DNA of 64,000 bases from JACRLW01 sp046349595 (GTDB lineage Bacteria; Planctomycetota; UBA1135; UBA2386). Below, one piece after another: positions 25,964-34,800 of this stretch. The stretch covers positions 2,666,001-2,730,000 of the forward strand of contig JAXMCA010000001.1 in NCBI GenBank assembly GCA_046349595.1, given 5' to 3'. The notes beneath the pieces are model-generated. The model made no database searches, had not been told where the DNA came from, and saw only the letters and a list, made by a program, of their open reading frames with translations. The translations under genes were made by a program, and so were the position numbers. How positions within the stretch are numbered: the first letter of the stretch is position 1; the number at the start of each line of letters is the position of its first letter.

Positions 25964-27508
25964 TCAGCCGCTCCGACTCGCAACGAGTTCGGTGACGAGC
26001 TTCACGGACGTGGTCATCTGGTCGAGCTGGAAATGGGGTCGCAGGTGGACGATGGACTTGAAGACCCCCGGCTTCCCCGGGATCTCGCGCACCTCGACGT
26101 GGGCCTCGCGCAGCGGGTACTTCGCCTGCGTCTCGGACTGCGCCTTCTCGCTCGCGGTCGCGTACTCCAGCAACCACTTGTTGAGCAGACGCTCGATCTC
26201 GTCCGCCCGCGTGAAGCTGCCGACCTTGTCGCGCGCGATCACCTTCACGTAGTGGGCGAAGCGCGACACGCAGAAGATGTACTGCAGCATCGAACCGAGC
26301 TTCTCGTTGACCTCCACGACGGCCTTCTCGGGTCCGGGCGCGACCGGAGGCGGCGCGTGCACCGACTGGTTGCCGTGGAACGCCGCGTAGGGCGTGCCGG
26401 CGCAGTGCGTGAGCGCGACGAAGCCGAGTTCGCCGAGTTCGCGCTCGTGGTCGGCGGAAAGTTGGACGTCGACGCCACCCTTCGCGATCAGACCGCGCCG
26501 ATCGGTCCAGAAGGAGTCGACGGGCAGCGTGGTGACGAGTCCGCCGCTCTCCGAATCGCGCTCGACACCGCGGATCGCGGCGAGCCAGCCGTACTCGGCG
26601 AAGGTGCGGATCAGGACCTCACCGAGGGCCCACGCCGCACCCCCCCAGAGGTAGCCGGAGCCGTCGCGGGCATGCGCGTCCTCGCGATAGACGAAGCCGT
26701 CGCCGCGCGTGGGATCGTCGCGGTGCGGGAGCCGCATCAGGATGCGCGGGAGCGTGAGGCCGAGGAACCGCGTGTCCTCGATGCGCCGCAGGCTGTTCCA
26801 CGCCGTGTACTCCGGCCCGCGGAAGGCGGCCCCGATGTCGATCGGTCGCTCGAACTCGCGGAAGCTGTCGATCCCGAACAGGCTCGGATGTGCATTCGCG
26901 ATGAACGGACAGAACGACGCGGCCGCGACCTGTGCCATGCCGCGCAGAGCGCCGATGTCGTCCTCGGGCCGTTCCTTGCTGCGCCGATGCCGGATCTGGT
27001 AGTCGCCGAGCAGCACCGCGAAGGGCTCGCCGCCGGGCATCCCGAACTCGGCGCTGTAGACCAGCCGGAACATCTGGCTCTGGTCGAACTCCATCGCCTT
27101 CTCGAGGTCGCGCACGACCTCGCGCCAGGAGACGTCCAGCAGGCGGAGCTTGATGCGATCCTCGTCCTTGCCGATGCGGTGGCAGAGGCGCCGCACGCCG
27201 AGCCAGCGCGCCTCGAGTGCCTGGAAGCGCTCGTGGTGCAACACCGCATCGAGCTGGCGACCGAGCATCGCGTCGATCGTCGCGACGACGAACGCCACAC
27301 TGCCGAGTCCGGGCGCCGACTCGGCGTCGGCGGTGGACGCGACCCGCTCGAGCCAGGGCATCACGATGCCCCAATCCTCCCGCGGCAGGAGCGCCGCGAG
27401 GACGGACACCGGCGAACGGCCGGCGATCTCGGACGAGAGGGTAGGAGACGCCACCGGCGACGGAACCAGGCGCGAGACCGGCGCGGCCGAGGGGATCGGC
27501 CGCGCCAC
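25964..27508 (-). CDS. Second TssC-like sheath protein (ImpD/TssC40-like)
   Basis: A 514-residue paralogue of TssC. The core matches the sheath large subunit: DAVLHHERFQALEARWLGVR, FRLVYSAEFGMPGGEPFAVL, CPFIANAHPSLFGIDSF, LGLTLPRILMRLPHR, YIFCVSRFAHYVKVIARDKV and the C-terminal HVEVREIPGKPGVFKSIVHL. The N-terminal about 75 residues are not conserved with the first TssC. I choose GTG 27508, 16 bp after the tssC stop, with AAGAAGG upstream; the open frame extends further, but only inside tssC. The layout matches the rhizobial impC-impD and Agrobacterium tssC41-tssC40 pairs. Confidence 0.85.
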   Translation of the reverse strand: MARPIPSAAPVSRLVPSPVASPTLSSEIAGRSPVSVLAALLPREDWGIVMPWLERVASTADAESAPGLGSVAFVVATIDAMLGRQLDAVLHHERFQALEARWLGVRRLCHRIGKDEDRIKLRLLDVSWREVVRDLEKAMEFDQSQMFRLVYSAEFGMPGGEPFAVLLGDYQIRHRRSKERPEDDIGALRGMAQVAAASFCPFIANAHPSLFGIDSFREFERPIDIGAAFRGPEYTAWNSLRRIEDTRFLGLTLPRILMRLPHRDDPTRGDGFVYREDAHARDGSGYLWGGAAWALGEVLIRTFAEYGWLAAIRGVERDSESGGLVTTLPVDSFWTDRRGLIAKGGVDVQLSADHERELGELGFVALTHCAGTPYAAFHGNQSVHAPPPVAPGPEKAVVEVNEKLGSMLQYIFCVSRFAHYVKVIARDKVGSFTRADEIERLLNKWLLEYATASEKAQSETQAKYPLREAHVEVREIPGKPGVFKSIVHLRPHFQLDQMTTSVKLVTELVASRSG

Positions 27509-27524
27509 GGACCAGGCCTTCTTC

Positions 27525-29018
27525 TCAGCCCTTCTTCGGGATGCGCGCGACGAGGCGCATGGACGTCGTGAGCTCCTCCATCTGCAGCCAGGGCCGCAGA
27601 TAGGCGATGGCGTTGTAGGAACCCGGCGCACCCGGGATCTCCCGCACCTCGATCTTCGCCTCGGCGAGCGGGTACTGCGCCTTCATCTCGTGCCCGGCCG
27701 ACGCGTTGCCGTTGACGTAGTTGTTGATCCAGCGCTGCAGCCAGATCTCACAGTCGCTCGCCTCCATGAACATGCCGATCTTGTCGCGCGCCATCACCTT
27801 CAGGTAATGGGCGAAACGCGAGGTCGCCATGAGGTACGGGAGGCGCGCCGAGATCGCCGCGTTCGCGGTGGCGTCGGGCTTGTCGTACTTCTTCGGCTTC
27901 TGCGAGGTCTGCGCACCGAAGAACACCGCGTAGTCGGTGTTCTTGTAGTGGCACAGCGGCAGGAAGCCGCACTTGCCGAGTTCGGCTTCGCGGCGGTCGG
28001 TGATCGCGATCTCGGTCGGGCACTTGGTGTCCAGGTCGCCCTCGTCGGTCGCGAAGGTGTGGGTCGGCAGACCCTGGACCTTGCCACCGCCTTCGGCGCC
28101 GCGGATCGCGGTGCACCAGCCGTACTGCGAGAAGGCCGAGGTCAGGGTCGTGCCCATCACGTAGGCCGCGTTCATCCAGCAGTACTGGTCGTGCGCGAGT
28201 CCGCCGGTCTTGCCCGAGGAGACTTCCTCGAAGCCGAACTCCTCGACCGGCTTGGTGGCGGCGCCGTACGGCAGGCGCGCGAGGGCGCGCGGCATCGTCA
28301 GGGTGACGAAGCGCGAGTCCTCCGAATCGCGGAAGGAACGCCACTTGGTGTACTCCTGCGACTCGAAGATCTTCTCGAGGTCGCGGGGCTTGGAGAGTTC
28401 CTCCCAGGAGTCGAAGCCGAAGAAGCCCGGTCCGGGCGAGGTGATGAACGGGCAGAACGCACCCGCCGCGACGCTCGACATGCTCTGCAGCAACTCGATG
28501 TCGTCGGGGTGGTTGGTGATCTCGTAGTCGCCGATCAGGGCTCCGTACGGCTCACCACCGGGCGTGCCGAACTCGTTCTCGTAGAGCTTCTTCCAGGCCT
28601 CGCTCTGGTCGAACTCGACCGCCTTGCTGAGGTCCTTGAACAGCTCCTTCTTCTTGACGTTGAACATCCGGATCTTGAGACCCTGTCCGGTCTCCGAGTT
28701 CATCACCAGATGGTGCAGCCCGCGCCAGGAACCCTCGAGCTTGCGGAAGGGCTCGCTGTGCATCACCGCCGCGAGCTGCTTGCTGATCACGGCGTCGATG
28801 CCGTCGATCGCCTGACGGAAGGTGACCGTGAGGTTCTTGCTCCAGGTCACCGTCCCCTTCATCGCCTCTTCGGCAAGGGTCTGGATCAGCTCCTGGGCCC
28901 GCGACTTGTCGGTCTGCTTGGTCGCCGAGATCGCCTGGTCGAGCAGGCTTGCAGCTCCGGCGTTGGTGGTCTGCGCGGCGGCAGCCTGTTGTGCCTTCTG
29001 GGCTTCGTTGTCGGCCAT
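27525..29018 (-). CDS. tssC: T6SS sheath large subunit TssC
   Basis: A 497-residue TssC (VipB/ImpC), which forms the contractile sheath with TssB. Features are FRKLEGSWRGLHHLVMNSE, FGTPGGEPYGALIGDYEI, CPFITSPGPGFFGFDSWEEL, FVTLTMPRALARLPYG and the C-terminal KIEVREIPGAPGSYNAIAYL, RPWLQMEELTTSMRLVARIP. An Ala/Gln-rich N-terminal stretch precedes the conserved part. It starts 1 bp after tssB, so equimolar translation is likely. Confidence 0.96.
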   Translation of the reverse strand: MADNEAQKAQQAAAAQTTNAGAASLLDQAISATKQTDKSRAQELIQTLAEEAMKGTVTWSKNLTVTFRQAIDGIDAVISKQLAAVMHSEPFRKLEGSWRGLHHLVMNSETGQGLKIRMFNVKKKELFKDLSKAVEFDQSEAWKKLYENEFGTPGGEPYGALIGDYEITNHPDDIELLQSMSSVAAGAFCPFITSPGPGFFGFDSWEELSKPRDLEKIFESQEYTKWRSFRDSEDSRFVTLTMPRALARLPYGAATKPVEEFGFEEVSSGKTGGLAHDQYCWMNAAYVMGTTLTSAFSQYGWCTAIRGAEGGGKVQGLPTHTFATDEGDLDTKCPTEIAITDRREAELGKCGFLPLCHYKNTDYAVFFGAQTSQKPKKYDKPDATANAAISARLPYLMATSRFAHYLKVMARDKIGMFMEASDCEIWLQRWINNYVNGNASAGHEMKAQYPLAEAKIEVREIPGAPGSYNAIAYLRPWLQMEELTTSMRLVARIPKKG

Positions 29019-29019
29019 C

Positions 29020-29541
29020 TCAGGAACCTCCCTCCGGCTTGCTGCCGCCCTCGAGTCCGAGCTCCTTCTTCAGCTTGTCCATCTCCTGCTGGTTCTGGAG
29101 CACCTTCTCGAGGATGCCTTCCAGATCCTCGGAGCGGTCGACCTTCGCCATCAGGTCGTTCAGCTTCGCGCGCGTCTCGATCAGCTTGCGCAGCGGCTCG
29201 ATCTGGTTGGCGACGTTGGCCGGCGAGAAGTCGTCCATCGACTTGAACTTCAGCTTGACCGCCATCTCGCTGCCGTCACCGGCGATGGTGTTCTCCACCT
29301 TGTAGTTCAACTCCGGGGCCGTCTTGGCCATCACGTCGTTGAAGTTGTCGCGGTCGATCTGGACGAACTTGCGGTCCTTCAGCGGACGCAAGGGCTGCTC
29401 GGGATTGCCCGAGAAGTCGCCCATGACACCGACCACGAAGGGCAGTTCGCGTTGGACCTGGGCACCGCCGGTCTCGACGTCATAGGTGATGTGCACGCGC
29501 GGTTTGCGCACACGCTTGAGCTTGTCGTGGATGCTTGCCAT
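29020..29541 (-). CDS. tssB: T6SS sheath small subunit TssB
   Basis: A 173-residue TssB (VipA/ImpB). It opens with MASIHDKLKRVRKPRVHITY, then RELPFVVGVMGDFSG, DRKFVQIDRDNFNDVM and SMDDFSPANVANQIEPLRKL. The C-terminal helix (ILEKVLQNQQEMDKLKKELG) is the part that reaches the sheath surface and is recognised by ClpV in other systems; here it carries a short Gly/Ser/Glu-rich tail. It is 58 bp after tssA. Confidence 0.96.
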   Translation of the reverse strand: MASIHDKLKRVRKPRVHITYDVETGGAQVQRELPFVVGVMGDFSGNPEQPLRPLKDRKFVQIDRDNFNDVMAKTAPELNYKVENTIAGDGSEMAVKLKFKSMDDFSPANVANQIEPLRKLIETRAKLNDLMAKVDRSEDLEGILEKVLQNQQEMDKLKKELGLEGGSKPEGGS

Positions 29542-29599
29542 GGGGGCTCCGTCGTGGAGAGGGGTCGTGCGGATGGGAAACGGTCAGGTCGCGTCGCGC

Positions 29600-30724
29600 T
29601 CACTGGCTCGCCGACGGAGTCGGCACACCGGTCAGCATCTCGAAGGTGGCGCGCGCACCGGAATCGGGAATCAGTTCGGCGAGAAGGTCGGGGAGCGGCA
29701 GACGCGCCCAGCGGATGGTGCGCTGCAGCAGGAACGACAGCGGCGAGTGGGGCTCGGTGCGCTTGAAGTAGTCGGCGAGCGAGGTCAACGCGCGCAGCGC
29801 GTCCTCGCGGGTGTTGATCTCGCCGCTGCCGCTCTTGCGCGCGGCCGGCGCAGCGGCGCCCTGCGCGTCTGCGGATCCGCTCGCGGCCGCCACGTCCTCA
29901 CCGGCCGCCTCGGCCTCGACCGGCAGGCGTGCGCCGGCGACATGGCGGAGCGAGTCGCGCGCTGCGGTCAGGGCGTCGCGGATCGCCGACACCGGCGGCG
30001 CATCCGAGCCGCACTTCGCATCGAGCTCCTTCGACAGCGCCTGCAACTCGGCCATCGCACCCTCGATGTCCTGCAGGACGTCGAGCAGTTGCTTCGGATC
30101 GGTCTCGTTGACCGCCGCTGCGATGAGCTCGCTGGTGATGGCACCGGCCTCGACGCGCGCGCTCCGCGCATCCGCCGGGAGTCGCTCCAGCTCGGCTGCC
30201 TGACCACAGCTCCATGCCGCGATCGGCGCGGCGTCCTTGCTGCGCGTCAGGGGAATGCGCGAGATGGGCGCGATGAGCGTGCCGTCGGCACCGGCTCCGT
30301 TGAGCCCGGTGAGCGGCGCGACGCGGGTCTCGATGCCGTCCTCGTCAGGCGTCGGATAGACCTGATCCCAGAACCTGGCGACGGTCTCGCGGGCGAGGCG
30401 CAGGCCGTCGCGGACGCCGGCGAAGCCGTGCGTGCGTGCGAGCGCCTCGATCATCCAGGCGATGATCTCGAGGTCCTTGGTGCGCGAGGTCAGCGCCTCG
30501 GTCGCGGCGTCGACGATCGGTCGCCACGCAGCCGCCTCGGTCAGGCCGATCACCGGCTCGAACTCGCCCTGCCGCTCCGCCGAGCGCGCCGCCGTGCGCA
30601 GGTCCTTGATCTGGTAGTAGGCGGGGTTGGTGGCGAGATCCTGCCTCAGGTCCTCACCCACCGGGCGGTCACCCGGGATGGGTTGCAGGAGGAGGTCGAT
30701 GTCCAGGACGGATGGCGTCGCCAT
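29600..30724 (-). CDS. tssA: T6SS cap/initiator protein TssA
   Basis: A 374-residue TssA with an ImpA_N domain: LLQPIPGDRPVGEDLRQD, a central region with EIIAWMIEALARTHGFAGVR and FWDQVYPTPDEDGIE, and LTGLNGAGADGTLIAPI. A Gly/Ala-rich linker near residues 270-300 precedes a C-terminal helical domain (REDALRALTSLADYFKRTEP, HSPLSFLLQRTIRWARLPL). The ending resembles the short, ring-forming TssA class. TssA primes and guides sheath extension. It opens the second half of the block, 137 bp after tagF. Confidence 0.93.
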   Translation of the reverse strand: MATPSVLDIDLLLQPIPGDRPVGEDLRQDLATNPAYYQIKDLRTAARSAERQGEFEPVIGLTEAAAWRPIVDAATEALTSRTKDLEIIAWMIEALARTHGFAGVRDGLRLARETVARFWDQVYPTPDEDGIETRVAPLTGLNGAGADGTLIAPISRIPLTRSKDAAPIAAWSCGQAAELERLPADARSARVEAGAITSELIAAAVNETDPKQLLDVLQDIEGAMAELQALSKELDAKCGSDAPPVSAIRDALTAARDSLRHVAGARLPVEAEAAGEDVAAASGSADAQGAAAPAARKSGSGEINTREDALRALTSLADYFKRTEPHSPLSFLLQRTIRWARLPLPDLLAELIPDSGARATFEMLTGVPTPSASQ

Positions 30725-30772
30725 GATCGAAGGACTCGAGCGCGCGGCCGCCTCCGGTGGGGAGACGCGAGC

Positions 30773-30801
30773 AAGGTGCCGCGAGGAGTGCGGAGCACCT
30801 T
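30773..30801 (-). other. Inverted repeat between tagF and tssA
   Basis: AAGGTGC at 30773-30779 pairs exactly with GCACCTT at 30795-30801, with a further CGC/GCG pairing inside next to a 2-nt bulge. It lies in the largest gap of the T6SS block (137 bp). No T-run follows in the transcription direction, so it is not a canonical intrinsic terminator. It could be an RNA-processing or attenuation hairpin, or chance. Confidence 0.35.
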
Positions 30802-30861
30802 AGGGAGAAGCGCCGCGACCCGCAAGCCGACGCGCCGAACGGCCGCAGATCGGATCGACGA

Positions 30862-31794
30862 TCACAGTCGCGCTCGCGCGCTCGCCAACGCACCGCGCAT
30901 CGACTCCGCGAGACTCGGAGCTCCTTCCGGCGCAGGGTCGGACTCGCCGGCGAAACGCGGCGTGCCGACGCAGTAGTCGCCGCGCCCGAGATTCGCCTGC
31001 CCGCGTGCCGAGCTCACCCAGGCGACGTCGTCGACCCGCAGCGGAGCGCGGAAGAAGGTGCAGAAGGCGTGCTCGTCGCCCTCGATGGTCGACGCCGGAC
31101 AGAACAGGGAGATCAGCTCCGAGGAACCGACCAGCCCCAGCGCACACAGGACGGTCCACCAGCAGAACACCTGCGGCAGACCGGGAAGGTCGCCGACCAT
31201 CGGCAGGCGGACCGGAGTCTTGCCTCCCTCAACGGCCAGACGACCGAGAGAGACGAGCAACGCGATCAGCCCTTCGGTCGGACCCTCGGGCCACAGCGCG
31301 CCGATCCACGATTCCCAGCGGATGCGCTCGGCCGGTGTGCGCTCCGCACCGCGGATGGTGATCTCGCGCCCGCGCATGCCGGCGAGGAAGGACTCGCCGT
31401 CGCGGAACTCCAAGCGGCGTGCGTAGCAGTCTTCGAGACCGCTCCAGATCTCCGGGAGGCCGGCGAAGGCGTGGCCGAAGGCCTGCAGCAGGGCCTTGCG
31501 ACGACGCTCGACGAACACCGCGAAGGGGAAGGGGCGCTCCCCACCCTGATCGCTGCTCGGCCACGCGCAACCCATGATCGGTTCATCGGGGACGGCCCCG
31601 AGCACGAAGCGCGCCGGCCAGGGCAAGCTGGGCGCCGTCGCGCGCGCCGCACGCGACGAGAACGCGGCGTCGAGCCATTCGCGCAGCGCACGTCCGGACC
31701 CCTTGCCGGCGCCGACGCGCAGATAGTCCTTCGCCAGCGGCAGCTTGCCGTAGAGCTGCACCTGCTGCGATTCCTTGAGGAAGCGGTCGAACAT
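30862..31794 (-). CDS. tagF: T6SS regulator TagF (ImpM)
   Basis: A 310-residue TagF/ImpM protein. The N-terminal family opening VQLYGKLPLAKDYLRVG is followed by the ImpM signatures LREWLDAAFSSR, PARFVLGAVPDEPIMGC and RPFPFAVFVERRR. The central and C-terminal parts (about 120-310) are longer than in the shortest TagF proteins. TagF represses T6SS firing post-translationally, often by antagonising the FHA protein. It lies 33 bp after tssM, with FHA and kinase genes also present. No PppA-type phosphatase gene is visible in the window. Confidence 0.9.
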   Translation of the reverse strand: MFDRFLKESQQVQLYGKLPLAKDYLRVGAGKGSGRALREWLDAAFSSRAARATAPSLPWPARFVLGAVPDEPIMGCAWPSSDQGGERPFPFAVFVERRRKALLQAFGHAFAGLPEIWSGLEDCYARRLEFRDGESFLAGMRGREITIRGAERTPAERIRWESWIGALWPEGPTEGLIALLVSLGRLAVEGGKTPVRLPMVGDLPGLPQVFCWWTVLCALGLVGSSELISLFCPASTIEGDEHAFCTFFRAPLRVDDVAWVSSARGQANLGRGDYCVGTPRFAGESDPAPEGAPSLAESMRGALASARARL

Positions 31795-31827
31795 CGCGAG
31801 GGACGGGACGGATGGACCCGCGGGGAG

Positions 31828-34800
31828 TCAGGGGAGTCGGACGAAGCGCGGCACGACGCGATCGAAGACCAGCCGGAAACGGGCGTGCATCCCCGCCGGG
31901 CGCGACAAGGGCCAGTCGACGTTCCAGGTCGTCGACCCCGCGGCGCTGCCCTGCGGCTCGCCGTGGAACCAGACCAGCACGAGGGGCGCGAGACACGAGG
32001 CGATGGTGAAGCCGGCGTCGTCGTCCTGCGGCGTGGTCGCCGGCGACTTGGTCCAGCGGAAGGCGATGTCGTCACCGGTCGCCGCGCCGAAGCTCCACTG
32101 CAGCGGACCGAAGCGCTTCTTGTCGTCGAGCTGCACGAAGTCGAAGAAGTGCTGGTCGTTGCCGGTCTCGAACACGGTGAACACGTAGTTGAACGCCTTC
32201 CATACGCCCTTCTCGATCTCCACCGGCTCGAGCAGGATCTTCACGTTGCAGTCGTCGAGCTTGCGCGTCGAGTCGCCGGACTGCAGGAAGACCCGCAGCT
32301 GGCGCAGGAACTCGTCGCACTCGAAGAAGGGCGTGAAGTCGCTGGTCGCAGCGAGCGGACGGAAGTCGGAACCGGGCGGCGTGGCGGGGTCGATCCCGTA
32401 GTCGCCGAGCAGGGTCTCGTAGGTCGCCTTCGGACCGAACCACGCGGCGAGCTCGGCGGCGAGCGCCTTGCGATCCTGCCCGAGGCCGCCCTCCGCGGCC
32501 TCCGCATCGTGGAGGAACTTGCCGAGCACCGGCGCGGTGAGCGCGAGCTTGTTGCGCAGGTCCGACTCGTAGCGACGACGCACCTCGAAGGTGAGACGTG
32601 CAGCGATCGAGTCGCGCAGACGGTCGAGATACCAGTCGGTCACCACCACCATGGGATCGGTCGGCGGCGCCACGAAGTGCTTGCGCAGCACGGCGGCGAG
32701 ACGCGGACCGCGCTGCGGATCCTCCGGCTGTCCGACCAGCGCGCGCAGTTCCTCGAGCCCCGCCTTCAACGCCGCGACACGCGGACTGCGACTGAAGAAG
32801 CCGTCGATGCCGACCGGTCGCGTGCCGATGCGACCGAGCTGCTCCACCGAGGCGAGCCCGCCCTCGCGGGCCGCGACGTCGGCGATCGCCTTCTTGACGG
32901 TCGCCGCGTCGATCTCGGCGGGAACACCGTCGAGCCAACCCTTGGGATCCTGCTTCGGCGCCTTGAGCCAATCGAGGGTGTCGGTCGCCATCGGCAGGAG
33001 TGCGACGTCGGCCGTCGGCAAGGGCCGTTGGGCGAGCACCTCGCGCGCGTGCAGTTCGAAGCGCTTGTCGAGCAGCGGCGCGACGTAGCCCTGCATCCAA
33101 TCGTGGTGCGCGGCGGTGATCTCGCGGTCGTCCTTGAACTCGGCGAGTGTCGCGCCGAGTCCGTCGAGTTCGCGCACGATGCGGGCCGTGGTCTCGGCGG
33201 CGGAGGTGCCGGGCGCATCCCAGGACCGCAGCAGACCTTCCTGCACCACGCCGACGTGGCGTCGCGCGAGTTCGAGCGCGAGCACGGCATCGTCGCCCGG
33301 AACCTCGCGCACGGCGGCGAACGCGCGCAGCAGCGCAGGATCGACGCGCGGCGACGCGCCCTCGCCCCACTTCGCGATCAGTGGATCGGCTTCGTGCAGC
33401 GCGGCGCCGAGCATGGTCGCCGCGGCGCGGATCCAATCGTCGTAGAGCGCGGGTGCCGACGTCGGCGCAAGACCGGTGAGCGCGGTGCGCAGCCCCGCGA
33501 GGTGCGCGATGCCGGTGACCAGCGCGCTGCGCAGCGGCGCCGGAGCCGGGTTGTCGCCACCGGCGAGCACGCGACGCAGCGCAGGCCAGTCGGGGAAGGC
33601 CGGCAGCCAGAGGTCGTCGCGGACCAGGAGGGCGCGTGCCTCGACGACACGCAGCGCGAGGCCGCCGTCGTTCGCGGCCGCCGCCTTCGCGCCGTCGCGT
33701 GCCCCGGCGATGCGCGCTGCCGCCGCGGTGACCGTGGCGATGTCGATGGCGTCGCGGTCGGCGAAGCCGAGGCGATCGCCGGCGCAGGCGTCGATCAGGG
33801 TCGGCTGCAGGTGCGCGACGAGATCGTCTCCGGGCACGTCGATGCGCGGTCCCTCGAGGAGGTTCGACGCGGCAGCCGCAGGATCCCCGCCGACGGGGGT
33901 CGCGGTCTTGCCGAACACGCCGGGTCCGTCCATGAAGCGCGTCAGTTCGTCGCGGCGCGGCCAGACCTGGTTCGCCGCGCCGCCGTGGGCGACGAGGAAG
34001 GCGTTGCGACGCTGCGCGAGGTCGTCGAGCGCAGCTTCCACCGCCTTGCGCGGCAGGCGCCAGTGGCGCGCGTCGCCGGCGGTCAGGAGTTCCTTGCTCT
34101 GCGGGGACAGCAGGTACGAAGCGGCACGGTTGTAGTCGCGGACGTTGAGCCGCAGGGCCTCGTGTTCGCTCTTCTGCAGACGCGTCGGATCCGCGGCGGA
34201 GAGCGCCTGGAACGAGGACTCGGAGCGCTGCCAGGCCACGACGTAGCCCGCCGCGCCGCGCACCTGCAACGGATCACCACCGAGCAGCGTGCGGTCCCAC
34301 GCCTCCGCGATCCGCCGCGCGGCGTCGGCCAGATCGCCGCTGGTCGCCTCGCTGCGCGGACCCTCGTGGCGCGACGCCGGGATCGCGATCTCGGCCGCGA
34401 TCGTGCGCCGCCGCTCCATCGCCTGCTCCCAGCCGGTGACGTCGGCGACGAACAGCTCGGAGAGCTTCTTCATCTGGCCCTCCGACCCGGGGTCGAATCC
34501 CGCGAGCAGGAGCTGCACCTGCTCGGATCGCGCGAGGAAGGTCGCGTGGTCGGGCGGATCCTTCTGCAGCAGTTCGTGGACCCGCTTCTCGGCGATCGAG
34601 CGCAGCCGCGGCAGGAGAGCGCCGTCGCACAGTTTGCAGTACAGCTCGCCGAAGGACTGCGTGCGGCTGATCGCGGCCTTCTCCAGATTGCGCTCGGGGA
34701 CCTGCTTCGCGGCCCACACCGCGTCCATCGCCGCGAGCACGACCGACGGCGACGGCTCCGTGGCGTTCGCCACCTCCGCCGACTTCGCGATCGCGATGCG

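Noticed and set aside
25073..27571. An 832-residue plus-strand open frame opposite tagJ and the second tssC
   Set aside because: No domains are present and it is fully antisense to well-supported T6SS genes.
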